Positions 48,301 to 59,082 of a DNA stretch of 64,000 nucleotides are shown here, in pieces (within the stretch, counting starts at the first letter, position 1; every line of letters begins with the position of its first letter). The translations under genes were made by a program, and so were the position numbers. Source of the DNA: Lonicera japonica (lineage: Eukaryota > Streptophyta > Magnoliopsida > Dipsacales > Caprifoliaceae); NCBI GenBank assembly GCA_021464415.1, contig CM038467.1, positions 35,061,226 to 35,125,225 of the forward strand. The letters run 5' to 3'. Under the pieces are notes generated by a model. The model was not told the DNA's origin. It was given only the letters and a program-made list of their open reading frames with translations, and made no database searches.

Positions 48301-51300
48301 TCAAAAATAGGTTCGGCTTTTGACAAATTTGGGATTCTATCCAATGGTTTTACCCAATGGATATCCCTATTAGAATCAATGTACATTAATTTGAAAGAAA
48401 CCATGTGAAATATATATATAAAAAGAAATCAGAAAAGAAATATATACATATAATACTAGAATCCTTGTTTTATATTTTAGTTTGGACTAAATATATTTTT
48501 GAGTGGCACATGTATCGTGTGTACATATGATCTAGTATATATATGTGTGTGTACATTCGGGTGCAGTTTTTATTTATTATATTTCAAATAGGGCAAAAGA
48601 CCTATATGTGCCCCCAAATTTTGTCTTGGCTTCAAATTGCACCCCAAATTTTATTATCCCAATATAGACCCAAGTACTGTTGAACAAAGATTTTTTGTCC
48701 ATAAAAGATAAAACCTTAAATATTTAACAGATCCAATCATGCGTGTCAACACACTTATACAAAAAACGTGAAGTTGAAAAAAATATATGCTCCAATAGTT
48801 CTTTTGTAAACATTAGTGTAAAAATTGAAATAATTAATAAAATCATAACACATGTAATATATTATTTTATGCAATTTTTAATTATTTTTTCATAAATTTC
48901 TATAGCATAATCTTATATTACCAGTGGATCTTGATTTGTTGGTCTTGATGAATAGATTTTAAATATATAATTATTATTTTAGTCACTATTTTGTATTAAA
49001 AGTTATTATATTTTAGAAAGTTTTTTAAAAAAATTGAGGTGAGAAATATGACGTGGCATTGGTGTTATACTTTACACAAAATTCAAATTTAAAAGACTAC
49101 TAGAGCTAAAAAAAAAATACACAAAACAAATTTTGCATTGGTGGGGGTCCTATTTGTCATGTGCTCTAAAATAACGAGGGCAAAATGGTGAATAACATTT
49201 CCCGCCATTTCTGAAGGACATTTGAATCCTTTTACACACACACATATATATATAAGGTCTGGCTCTAGTATCGAGATAGACATGGGGCATATCTGATTGG
49301 CGATTTCTTGATGGACTATCCGTATACCTTCCGGTCCTTAAGTGAAGAATTTTTGACCCCAAAAGATAAGGATATGTTTTCAGTAATAAAAAAAATGTAA
49401 CTGAAGGACAACCAACTCACACTAGATCTTGGCCGCATATATGTATATATATTTAATTTGTATTTAGGTATACTTGCAATACAACTGCGACTGCCAGCAA
49501 ACCGATATATTGGGTATTACAAGTATGTATATATATATATGTATGTTATTTTGCAAATCTCCTTGATATGTTCTTTTGCAAATCACAAACTCAAGAATTT
49601 CCTAGCTGTTTTGACTATTATCAAGCAGTAGAGAGGTAGGAAATTACAAGGAGATTCCGAAGCTTCGATGGATGGTCAAGCTGTGGTGGATTTATGGAAT
49701 AATGATACTCTCGATGGCACTCTTTCATTTTCTTTCTCACTAACCCGAGACCCATGCCTCTTTCTCTCCCTGGAAGACTATCGATCACCACTAGCTTCAA
49801 CTCTAACTTACAGTACTAGTCTTTGATAATTTTCTCGGTTTGTAATGTATTATTCGCAAAACCTTTTTCAACAGTGGGTTTGATCTTTATCTTTTTATAT
49901 TTGGGATGGGTGGGATGGTGTTGGTGTTGTGTCTGTTGATTATCTGCATGTCCATTTCATCTTTTGGTTTTCTAGTTAAGTAAAATTGTTGTTGGATTCT
50001 TGAAGCATCCAAAATTAACTAGGTATCAGGGCTATTTGAACTAGAAACATAAATATGTAAGCTATGGTGGTTGAAGCTTTGAGTACATATGTTTTGGATT
50101 GTTTCAAAAATTTGCCAAATGGAAAGGGAAAGAGAGGTTGGGCAGCTATAATCAATGCATTAAAGCTGGCCTGCATATATTTGCCTAACCCAGACCCGAA
50201 AGTCCAAACTCGGCAATTAAATGGAGCAAGTGTTGACCTATGACCCGATCCGAGTAAATAAATTTCCATATCAGCTTTACTGGATTTGTGACAGACTGGC
50301 CCAAGACTAGTCCACTGAAACCAAAAGTCTACACTAGGCCTCTTAAAGCCTAATGTTTCTTAGACTACACAAAAAGTCTGAAACATGGGTCCACTCTGCA
50401 GCAGGTCCATGAACATGACAACTAATCCATTCTTTCAAAAGTAAGACAACTACATACAGAAGGAATCAATCTCCTGATATAGGATTAGTTGCCTAAACTA
50501 ATTTATACTACCGCATTATAATTTTTCTGACCAAGTCCAACGCTTGTACTCAACCTCTTATATAAAGGCTCATATATCCTTAGCACCAGATAATCTTAAT
50601 ACTCGTTAAAAAATCATCATTAGAGTAGTTCATCCCAACAACAATATCTTGTATTTTTATCACACGTAAATTCGAGTGTATAATATCCCATTGGCTAATA
50701 TTTTTGGTTTCAAGTTGAATTCAGTGGTCCAAACACTTCAAACATGTTCTAATTCCTCAAATACATCTGTGTGGATGATTGTTTCGCATTTAGCGTGGTT
50801 TGGATTGAAATGAAGGTGCTAATCTCGTGTTCTCATTTTACGCCACTTATGTAATTTAGCAAACTTTAAGAGATCCTAATTTCTTTGTTTTTAATTTGAC
50901 TAAGTCCCTATTTGGGCCTTTCTTTAGGTTTTAATCCATTCAATGACTTTTATGTTTTGACAGAGACCCAACTCACGCTCCCCGAGTCAAATAGCTTGAG
51001 AAGTAGGCCGATAGGTAAAATTTGATCATATCAGAACACAGCAACAGATTTTGGTAGTCAACTACATTCTATACTTTTTTGTTATTAATCCATCCATAGT
51101 TTGGAGAAACTCGAAAGTGCAAAGTTTTAGCCCTCGAGCTTTTGTTCCAGTGATATATAGATCTTCAAAATCTGAGTTTCAGGCAAAAAGTTATGACCAA
51201 AATACAAATAGTGTTACATACCCATTCGACCAGTGTACTTTAGCCTTGTTCCAAGATTAATCCGAGCCTTCCATGATCGATAAAATCCGAGCCTTTCATG

Positions 51301-53096
51301 ATCGATCAAGGAAGTGGAAAATTAGACAAATTCGACTAAAAAAGTTTTCCTCATTCCAAGATCAATCTTAGGCCTTAGGATCTATTGTAGGGCTTAGGTG
51401 TGATGGGTTTGACCTATTTTTACTCGATTTTTATACACTAATTCATCAAAAAAAAAACATTAGAACCTCCATTCTTCCTATTTTTGACTTAGGAAGCTAC
51501 ATATAGACGGTAATAGTGATTTAGGAACAGAATTATTTTATTTTATCAGTAAGTTTCATATTTTCTAAAATTCAAGCTTGATATCACTAGATATTGTACG
51601 ATTATTGGAGGAAATCAAGTAAATATGGGTTAAGAAAGAACTGGCTCGAGATGTGTACGAAGAAAGTTTACATATACACAAAAACATATAGCAGCAACAA
51701 AGCAAATTGAAAAGAATTAAAATTAGCCATGAATGTAAAATTGGAGGAAATTTAAGCAACAAACTCCAAATTAAAGTGGTGTGGAGCAGTTGATAAAGAC
51801 AGACAGAGGTTGAAGATAAAGTGGTGTATCAAGTAGCCGACGGAGCCAGAATTTTCTTTTTCTTTTTCTTTTTGGGTGGGTAGATGAGTGGGTGTTGGGG
51901 TGGGGTGGAGAGGGGATATATGTAACTTGTAGTAAAAAAAAAATAATAATAAATTTTTTTTAAGTTTTTGATTCGAAAAAATTTCCCAGCTAGATGTTTT
52001 AGCAGTAATTTTCTTTTTTTACTTTCAGATTTTCATTAAATACTTAGCAACAAAAAATTATTTTACTATTATCAGACTTTCAGATTTCCATTAATTTTTA
52101 CTGATTGAAATGAGTACATCTAGAGTAATTATTTTGCAATTATGTTAAAACTACTAATTAGATAAAAATTAAGTCTGATAATAGTAAAATTTCAATTTTA
52201 CCCCTTATTCAAAATATTGATACTGATTGAAATGAAATGTTACATCTAATAACAATAAAAATTAAATTTGTACCCCTCTAATTTTTTTCCATTAAAAAAA
52301 AAGAAAAAAAAAACAACATGAACAATATAGGCACTTGCAGGTAGCAAACACAACACGTACGCGTTAAACTGCCAGGTAATTTATCATTTTTTAAAATTAA
52401 ATTAAAAGTATAAAATCATAACAGATTTTATTATTTCAACCTCTTTTCAAACTCAGTCGTCCCTTTAATTTTATCCTATAATTTATTTATTTTAAATGAA
52501 AATAGTGCAGCAAGATCGAAACTCTTGTTGCCAAAACTATTAAAGAAGCATACTAAATTAAAAAATAAAAGGTTTGAAACAACTTACTTATTATCATCAT
52601 CATCTTGTTTTTTCAAGAGAAGCCCTGCAAACTTTGTAGCTTCTCTGAGTGCTTTCCCCCACTCCTTTATCTTGTTTTCCGTCTCGCGTTGCTTCCGAAA
52701 TCTCGCAAATGTTTCTGAAACATTTCCAGTTTGCTCTTCCAGTTCGGCTGGATCGACATCCCAGAACATTGGCAGAAATAGGTGTCCAAAGATCTTCTTG
52801 GATTGAAGGATCATCACGAGTTCATCAAGACACAATTTTGAAGAAATGTAATTCTTTGAGAAGAAAATTATTGTAATCTTTGACACTTGGAGCGCTTTCC
52901 TTAATTTCAGCTTAACATCTTCTTCTTCCCCTTTCAAATCATGGTCATTTCTAAATACCCGGAATCTTTTGGACATCAAAGCTTTGCAGATGTCATTGGT
53001 AAAAACTTTAGCATCACGATAGCTGAAACTACAGAAAACGTCGTACTCGTAATTTAGAAAAACGGAACCTTCTTCGGCTTCTACGCTAGCATCCAT
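45247..53096 (-). CDS. TIR-LRR receptor-like gene, four exons, no NB-ARC between TIR and LRR
   Basis: Model read by eye: exon 1 53096-52588 (TIR), exon 2 48041-47519 and exon 3 47094-45934 (LRR), exon 4 45396-45247 (repeat tail). All junctions are GT-AG and in phase, giving 780 residues with no internal stop. The exon 1/2 join reads DDDNK/VESSCIQKIIKMIEDKL. This matches the usual TNL layout in which TIR is followed by an IQKIVEDVxxKL-type helix, strong support for the join. Exon 2/3 reads LECLK/VSLYRCAD, inside a conserved LRR block. The LRRs are of the CNL At4g27190/RPS2-like style, so the protein looks chimeric. The start is the ATG at 53096, as the upstream in-frame TTG is not needed. TIR proteins can act as NADases; here the role is inferred only. 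Exon 4 may instead splice on to the NB-ARC exon at 28872. Confidence 0.65.
45934..47094 (-). CDS. Exon 3: main LRR block
   Basis: 387 codons with irregular LRRs: LSRLKELSIHVDPDCEWWD, LKILKLYFP, LRYLSVHHMKNLQCVWKGP, LEILALYTCPELITIFNLA, LKELIVKDCPKIQSL, LKTILLVHLPELLSI and LQKIVVYNCPKLDNL. Closely similar patterns are known from eudicot NLRs of the At4g27190 / RPS2-like group. Intron 2 is 424 bp (donor AAG/GTACTG at 47518, acceptor CCAACAG at 47095). Confidence 0.8.
47519..48041 (-). CDS. Exon 2: post-TIR helix, linker and first LRRs
   Basis: Starts after CCTCAG at 48042 with the helix VESSCIQKIIKMIEDKL, then an acidic linker (LLKDQEGEGSSSNE), then LRRs (VRALDLSNRSIESLPDTI, LELLDLEGTELTCLPEEI). 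In the reading frame a stop (TAA) lies upstream of the acceptor, so the exon must be spliced to something. The first ATG inside it (48007) is a possible alternative start for an LRR-only protein. Confidence 0.7.
48780..49110 (-). repeat. MITE copy B
   Basis: The reverse complement aligns with 2218-2480: shared blocks include TAATAACTTTTAATACAAAA and AAAAAATAATTAAAAATTG. Opposite orientation to copy A. Confidence 0.5.
50930..51460 (+). repeat. 5' fragment of a Tekay/Del-like LTR
   Basis: Collinear with the first third of the LTR at 30314-33016: GACCCAACTCACGCTCCCCGAG / TTCAGTTCACACTCCTCGCGGG, GAAGTAGGCC, then a GATCTTCAAA block and AAAAGTTATGACCAAAA / AAAAGTTATGGCCAAAA. Also carries GATCGATC words like those at 14.2-14.5 kb. 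Diverged and truncated. Confidence 0.45.
52588..53096 (-). CDS. Exon 1: TIR domain
   Basis: 169 codons plus two bases. Core motifs: YDVFCSFSYRDAKVF (residues 18-32, the usual SFRGEDTR altered), LKGEEEDV near the BB loop, ITIIFFSKNYISSKLCLDELVMI with the glutamate of LDEL at residue 92, and LPMFWDVDPAELEEQTGNV. The glutamate in this position is the catalytic residue in NAD-cleaving TIRs and is kept; the W that normally precedes C is L. The domain is essentially complete, with a perfect GTAAGT donor at 52587. A truncated second copy lies at 58952-59082. Confidence 0.85.
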
Positions 53097-53275
53097 TGAT
53101 CGATTGGAACTCAATCTAATGGATCAACTGTTGAATGAACTAAAGACATTGTATTCGTTGAATTTATTGATGCATAAACGTATTTTTTAAAACAATAGAT
53201 TGGATAAACAAAGAAGAAGAAGAAAAAAAAAAGCATAGGATTGACGATGATCTGGCCGGGTCGATGTGTAGTCCT

Positions 53276-53285
53276 CTAAATATAA
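53276..53285 (-). promoter_or_regulatory. Candidate TATA box of the TIR gene
   Basis: On the minus strand, TATTATATTTAG lies about 180 bases upstream of the ATG at 53096. It is also kept in the duplicated copy. Context only. Confidence 0.25.
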
Positions 53286-54554
53286 TAATAAAAATGGTCA
53301 AGTGGACAAACTTCAACGATACTTTCACGCTACCTACCTAGACAAAATTCTGGTACACCCAGACCAAACAACAGTTCCATTTTTAACTTTTTGTGTTTCT
53401 AAATTTCTACACAAAATTAATATTTTCCATTTAGTTCAGATTAAAAATATTACACAGGTGCCAACAGCCTCGTAGCTTGTTGACGCTCTTCTTGTCCTCG
53501 TAATGAGGAAGACTTTGGTTTGATTCGGGTTTGATTCACATATAAGTGGTTATCGAACCCTTTGTTTTGTCCATCCTTGCTTGTGGTGGTTGTATCCATA
53601 CTTTGTTGTGGAATTGTCACTTTGTATCAATATATATATATTAGCTGGCTTTAAAGAGAATGATCTTCACTTTAAGAAAAAGAAGACGGTTCATTTCAAG
53701 AGTAAATGGATGAACTTTTTCATAAAATTTATTAGAGATGATTTTCTTAATGAGTATATTATCTCTATTAAATTTTATAGAAAAATTCGAGTGGCCCATA
53801 TATTTCTCTATTTATAATTTATTTATTATTAAATATAACAATACTATTTTAAATTCAAAATATGGATGAAAACTAATTACGGTTCAAACATATTAAGAAA
53901 CAAATCACTAAAATATTTGTTTGATGTAAACAAATCACTAATTTAAAAACACTCTTAAAGTTTCTAATTTCCCTCGCTTGTCAAAAATTAAATACACATT
54001 TAAAAGATGGATGGAAAACGCACATGATTGTCACGAGCCACTCTTTTAAAGTGCATTTTTAGATGTTTCAATCGAAATTACAAACTTTAAGCATGCTTTA
54101 ACCGAAATTCAAAACTTTAGGGATGACTCAACTGAAAATTGAATTTTAAGGATAAGCGAGAAATTTGGATAAAACATTATGGATTATTTTTACTAATTAC
54201 CCTTTTTTTAAGAGGCCTCTTTTAATTGTCAACTTGTCACTTGTTAAATCTTAAATATTGATATTTGTTCCAAGTCTTGACAATAAATTGCATACATGAG
54301 GACTTTCCATTATAGAAATATATCTCTTATTTCCTTTTAAGGGCTTGGAAAAATATCACAATGGTTAGGATTTGTTCATTTTATATGCATTCTTATTTTG
54401 TTAACCAGTAACACTTCTGTTATGTATAATTAATTTATGGTGGAGTTATGTTTTGCAAATGCCTTATTATAGAACATTTTAAGTATAATCAACATGAGTT
54501 GATAAATTTTGGTTAAAAGTATAGCCATAATTAAAGAGTTTTTAAACATAACAT

Positions 54555-54905
54555 TGAGGAGCATAAAATTTGGTTAAGGCAAACTAGGTCGGCCCAATCT
54601 GTTTCGGAGCCCATACGACGAACCAGGCCAACAGACCTAGCATGAGTGAAAGGAACAAGCAGAATGGCACGCCGAGTTGCGATATCTGACGTTGCCGAGA
54701 TGGTCGAATCAAGGTCAGCTTCGACAAGGAATGGCACATGTGGCATCACACGTGGAAAGTGCATAAGGAGAATCATACCAAATCATATGAACCTGTGCAG
54801 AATCGTACTGACCTCCACTACACCACTACAAACTTGTAGTTCTAGAAGTTGTTTATTATTGATAAAGGAGAAAAGGTTGTAGCGTTATTCAAGTCTTACC
54901 CTCTT
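54555..54905 (+). repeat. Partial gypsy LTR, plus orientation
   Basis: Begins TGAGGAGCATAAAATTTGG and matches the first half of the LTR at 60577-61299, then breaks off at about 54905 against the inverted pol fragment. Two short ORFs in it also occur in the other LTR copy and are not genes. Confidence 0.75.
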
Positions 54906-54919
54906 TTCATAACAAAATG

Positions 54920-56135
54920 TTAATGATAATAGGCTCTTAGATTAGAAATGTTCCATGTATTCAAAATCTCTCTCCCATCTTGATCTTTCAGGTAATAAGT
55001 ACATGTCCTAGTAATGCCAATAACCAAAGACAAACCTTCTAATTAGCTACCAGTTTCTTATGGGCTGGATGAACTATTGAACCCATGCTTTTTAGAAGTA
55101 CAAGCTCAATCTAAAACTCTCTGGGGTTCATCCTTTTGCCCCTTTCCTTAGTTAGGCTTTACTGATAGCCAGGTAATTAGATCAAAGCTACTTTTCTGCT
55201 CTCATCAGCAAAGTCCAAAGTTTCTTCCATCGCGGCATCATTACCATCATAGTTCTCAGAGTAGGTACACCAACTTCCAGTGGGATCACAACCTCCGTGC
55301 CATAAATCAATGAAAATAGAGTTTCGCCGATTGATCGGCATGGTGTTGTTTTGAATACCTAGAATATCGAAGGAAATTCCTTCACCCAATTTTCTTTTGC
55401 TTCATGTAATATATTCCATAAGCCTTCTAGTATGACCTTATTTGACGACTCGATTTGGCCATTTGTCTGAGGATGAGTAACACTAGAAAAACTCAACCGA
55501 ATACCCAATTTCCCACAAAATCTACAGATCTTCTAACTCTTAAACTATGTTCCATTGTTTTAGATGATCATTTTAGGAATGCCAAAATGAGTAACGATGT
55601 TCATCCACATAAATGTTCTAATATTCGAATCCGCAATGTTAATCAAAGGCTCAGCCTTTACCCACTTAGTAAAGTAACCGTTCGCCATGAGAATTTTTTT
55701 TTGGAACTGGCTGCTCTCGAAAACGAATAAAGTATTTCTAAACCCCACTGAGCTAATGGCCAAGGGCTTATGATAAGAGAAAGTTCAGTGCCAGGAAGGT
55801 AGATGATGAGTGCATGCTTGTGGCATTTGTCGCACTTCTTCGCGTAGGCCAAGGCATCTTTTTGCATATAGGGTCACCAATAATTTTTGCTCCTTGCTAT
55901 GTGGACCAAAGATCTTCCCCCTATGTGACTTACATAGCTTCCTTCATACAACTAATGGAGTATATCTTGCACTTGCTTCGAATGCACGCATTTCAAATAA
56001 GGGTCAAAGAACGATCTTTTATAGAGTTTGTTGTCAGGAGATGGCCAATATTGACTAGCCCAGCTCTTATTCAGTATGTCTCTGAGTTATCACTAGGTAG
56101 AGTTCATACTTGCTCTGTTGTCCATCCATGAGACT
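54920..56135 (-). pseudogene. Gypsy integrase, broken
   Basis: Minus-strand reading, with frameshifts: a zinc-binding HHCC region (CHQLYEGSYVSH-like text near 55930, CDKCHKHA near 55830), the ISPWPLAQWGLEI motif near 55770, NGYFTKWVKAEPLINIAD near 55670, MNIVTHFGIPKMII ending near 55560, and a C-terminal YYLKDQDGREILNTWNISN near 54950 before the stop at 54920. These are the expected parts of a gypsy integrase in order. Confidence 0.75.
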
Positions 56136-56366
56136 CCCAAATCGACCTCGATTGCGAAAACCACATTTTTATAGGATTTGATTTTTCATTTTGAGTTTTG
56201 CCATAGTGGTGTCATAATTACTGTCAACTCCACCTGCGAAGCCCGCAAGGTGGCTCCTCTTGTTTGAGGTGTGGTAACGGGTATTATTTTTTCGATGAAA
56301 GGTGATAAGATCGCAAACTAGCTGAGGACGAAAAAAAAATTCTCTTTTCCCATAGACGGCGCAAAT

Positions 56367-57100
56367 TGTGGGTGGTGTAAAATTTAGGCTGAACTTACAG
56401 TAGTGATTTGAGAAAATGAGTTTTGTTATGGTAACAAGAATGTGAGCTTAGACAAAGGGTATTTTTGTACAATAAGTTCCCTCAAAAGCGTTTATGCTAA
56501 TCTGACAGTACGTTCTCCGTTTGTGTGTTTGTGTGATTGTTATATTAAACTGTTAAGGCTGTCGATCAAAGAAGGATATGTATTACAAGCTCTCTTTCTC
56601 TCAAACAGAAAAAGTAAGTAAGTAATTTACTAACAATTAGAGCATTCCACAATCAACAACCATTCTTCCGAGCCCTCGATCCCTTTTCTATTTATACATA
56701 TAGAATTAGGGTAACATTTGTTCATAAGGGTTAGCAGTAAAATGACTAAAGAAGGCAAGACTTGGATAATACTTCAGCCATCTCTCCCTTATCCACAACT
56801 AACGACTTCTGAAATTGTACGTTTGTAGTGTTATAATGGAGGTCAGTACGATTCTATATAGGTCCGTGCAATTCGGTATAATTTTCCTCATGCACTTACT
56901 TCTTATTTGGTCAAGTGTGCGATTCCTCCTTCAAGTCGACCTCGGCTTGGCCATCTAGGCAACTTTGGATATCGGCAACTCGGCGCATCTTTTGCTCGTT
57001 CCCTCTGCTCATGCCAAGCCTGCTGGCCTGGTTCGCCGTACGGGCTCCTAAACAGATTAGGCTTACCCAACTTGTCTTAACCAAATTTTATACTCCCTCA
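56367..57100 (-). repeat. Gypsy LTR, minus orientation
   Basis: 734 bp; its reverse complement matches 60577-61299. Begins TGAGGGAGTATAAAATTTGG and ends ACCACCCACA. Confidence 0.8.
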
Positions 57101-57426
57101 GAAGTTATAATATTTTTTTTAAGAAAATATTAATTTTGAATAGGAAATATGAACTCAAAAATACAAAGAAAAATGTCAAAGAAAGGGAAAAAAGAAGAAG
57201 AAGACGTAAATGAGAACGACAACCAACGAACAGTAGAGATAGTATTTGACGTAATGAAAGTGCTCGTGATATGTATATATATATTTTGACCTAAAAAACA
57301 TAAAGAAAATAAGGGAGTTGGTACCTCTTCGTTACATTTTCTCCCAATATGTCCCGATGACTTTTGCTTCGAGGGTTATAGAGAAATTATGTCATCTGCA
57401 TTAGTTGTGACGATAAAATTTTATAT

Positions 57427-57640
57427 AAAACTTGGTGGAAATGATCTCTATAATAAGTAGATCATTTATACAAAAATTTCAACATAAAATTCAAAGCGGA
57501 AATGAGTATAATAAAAAAATTGATATATATTCATTATCGTCAATTAAAATTTTATCAATCAAAATTTTAGATGATCATTTCACCAACTTCTAAATTTTTT
57601 TGATGAAATTTTGTGAGGATGATATACTCGTTATAACATA
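57427..57640. repeat. MITE-like inverted repeat, second copy
   Basis: The left side (GGTGGAAATGATCTCTATAA) resembles the element at 137-356 (GGTGAAAATGATCTCTACAG), and the reverse complement of the right side (TATAACGAGTATATCATCC) resembles its own left side. Diverged. Confidence 0.3.
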
Positions 57641-58951
57641 ATGCCGTTATAAGCATTACAAATGCCGTTAAAAGTTTTAACGGCATTTTTCTCGACATTT
57701 TTTTAAGTACCTTAAAAGCCAATGTCGTAAAAGATTTTCGGCATTTTTACAAATGCCGCGAATATTAGCGGCATTTATAGCGGGACTTGTGTAAAATGCC
57801 AACAAAACTACTTTTGCGGCATTTATATTAATCCCGAGAACTCTATAATAACAAAAATATTAAATCCCACAAGTTTTACCCTTAGTGGGACTCGAACTCG
57901 CGACCTACGCCATTTTTCGCCATACACACCCTTTATACCTCACTCATTAACCACTACGCCAAAATACTTAATTATTACTAAATTGTGAAAATCCTCTTTT
58001 AATAACTCATTTATAAATATATACATATATATATACATACAATATATATCCACATAGAAATATGAATCACCGGTACCATTACATAAAAAGAGATATCAAA
58101 ACTTACATAAAGTTCTTCATTGATTAATTTTTTTAGATTTTTTTTATTTCAATTGATGACAGCTTTTATTTATTTATTTATTTATTATTTAAACATCAAT
58201 TTAATTCATATACATATAATTGAAAATTTGATTTAAGTAAACAAGATTATTAATATGTTGAACTATTTTTCTTTTCGATATAACTAATGCACAAGATGTG
58301 CAAAGATACACATACATATATATATAATAAAATTTTATTTTGTTCAGGCTAAAAGAATTAAAATTCATCAAATAAATTTAATTACAAATGGTTTCACATA
58401 ATTACATCAATATTCTAATCATAAAATAAAAAACTAAGTAAAAAATATTGCATTATAATAAATCTCTTGTATTCTTTTGGTAAGTATTATCAAATTAAGA
58501 TCTCCTAACTTAAAATTTTGAAATAACTTTTTAGCACTTGTCCGAAAGTATCATGAACCTCTAGCATTTGGTATAATGAACCGACTTTTTTGCATTTGAT
58601 ATAAAATGTTAAAAAAATAATAATTAACATTGCTAACATTTGTTAAAAAATACTGAGAATTTACTACATCTTGTATAAAATGGCATAAACTCCAAATGTT
58701 TTGTACAAAATGCTGAGAAAAAATATTATTATAGTTCGCACTTATTAAAGAGTGTCGCAAATTTGCGGCACTTATTGGAGAGTGCCACAAATTCACGGCA
58801 TTTGTTATGAAATGCCATAAATTCCCGGTATTTTGTACAAAATGCCGTAAATTCCCTACATTTGGTTAAAAAGTGCCAGAATTTTTTTTTCTCGGCATTT
58901 ATTTATAGTGCGGCTAAATAAATGCCATAAAAACCTAGTTTTCTCGTAGTG
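57637..58951. mobile_element. CACTA-like (En/Spm) non-autonomous element, one end exact
   Basis: The right end is TTTTCTCGTAGTG at 58951, the reverse complement of CACTACGAGAAAA, a CACTA terminus. Both flanks carry many short subterminal words around TGCCG / CGGCA (57640-57850 and 58740-58930), typical of this superfamily. A matching left CACTAC end was not found, so the left side is probably truncated. No transposase. Confidence 0.6.
57888..57962 (-). repeat. tRNA-derived SINE-like head
   Basis: On the minus strand it reads GGCGTAGTGGTTAATGAG (A-box-like) and, about 50 bases on, GCGAGTTCGAGTCCC (B-box-like). The arms do not fold into a proper tRNA, so this is not a tRNA gene. It lies within the CACTA-like block. 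Confidence 0.35.
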
Positions 58952-59082
58952 AATTTGGACATCAAAGCTTTGCAGATGTCATTGGTAAAAACTTTGGCAT
59001 CACGATAGCTGAAACTACAGAAAACGTCGTACTCGTAATTTAGAAAAACAGAACCTTCTTCGGCTGCTACGCTAGCATCCAT
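58952..59082 (-). pseudogene. Truncated duplicate TIR exon
   Basis: Begins ATG at 59082 and reads as the first 43 residues of the TIR at 53096 (MDASVAAEEGSVFLNYEYD, one E to A change) up to KALMSK, where the CACTA-like terminus cuts it off at 58951. It lacks the strands and helix with the catalytic glutamate. It keeps the duplicated upstream region. Confidence 0.8.

Larger units (their letters stand above)
48042..52587 (-). other. Intron 1 of the TIR-LRR gene (4.5 kb)
   Basis: GTAAGT donor at 52587 and CCTCAG acceptor at 48042. It contains MITE copy B (48780-49110), (TA)n tracts near 49440-49540 and an LTR relic (50930-51460). No NB-ARC-like coding sequence was seen in it on either strand. 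Confidence 0.5.
52968..54905. repeat. Segmental duplication, copy 1
   Basis: Matches 58952-60916 in the same orientation at high identity, by eye over 90 percent. It covers the 5' part of the TIR exon, the promoter region, an intergenic stretch (53100-54550) without genes, and the first 350 bases of a gypsy LTR. Differences are mostly single bases and short indels in (TA)n. Confidence 0.85.
54906..57100 (-). mobile_element. Truncated, inverted Ty3/gypsy element
   Basis: On the minus strand: LTR 57100-56367 (TGAGGGAG...CCCACA), primer-site-like ATTTGCGCCGTCTATGGGAA, a short gag start, then directly pol from the RNase H/integrase boundary to the end. Most of gag, protease and RT is deleted. 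Where the 3' LTR should be, a half LTR in the opposite orientation is found. The primer site style suggests the Tat/Athila side of Ty3/gypsy. Confidence 0.75.

Noticed and set aside
28872..53096. Direct TIR to NB-ARC splicing (classic TNL)
   Set aside because: The TIR donor leaves two bases while the visible NB acceptors need one or none; joining either way gives a stop or a frame change.
57888..57962. Possible tRNA gene
   Set aside because: A-box and B-box-like words are present but the arms do not pair; called a SINE-like head instead.
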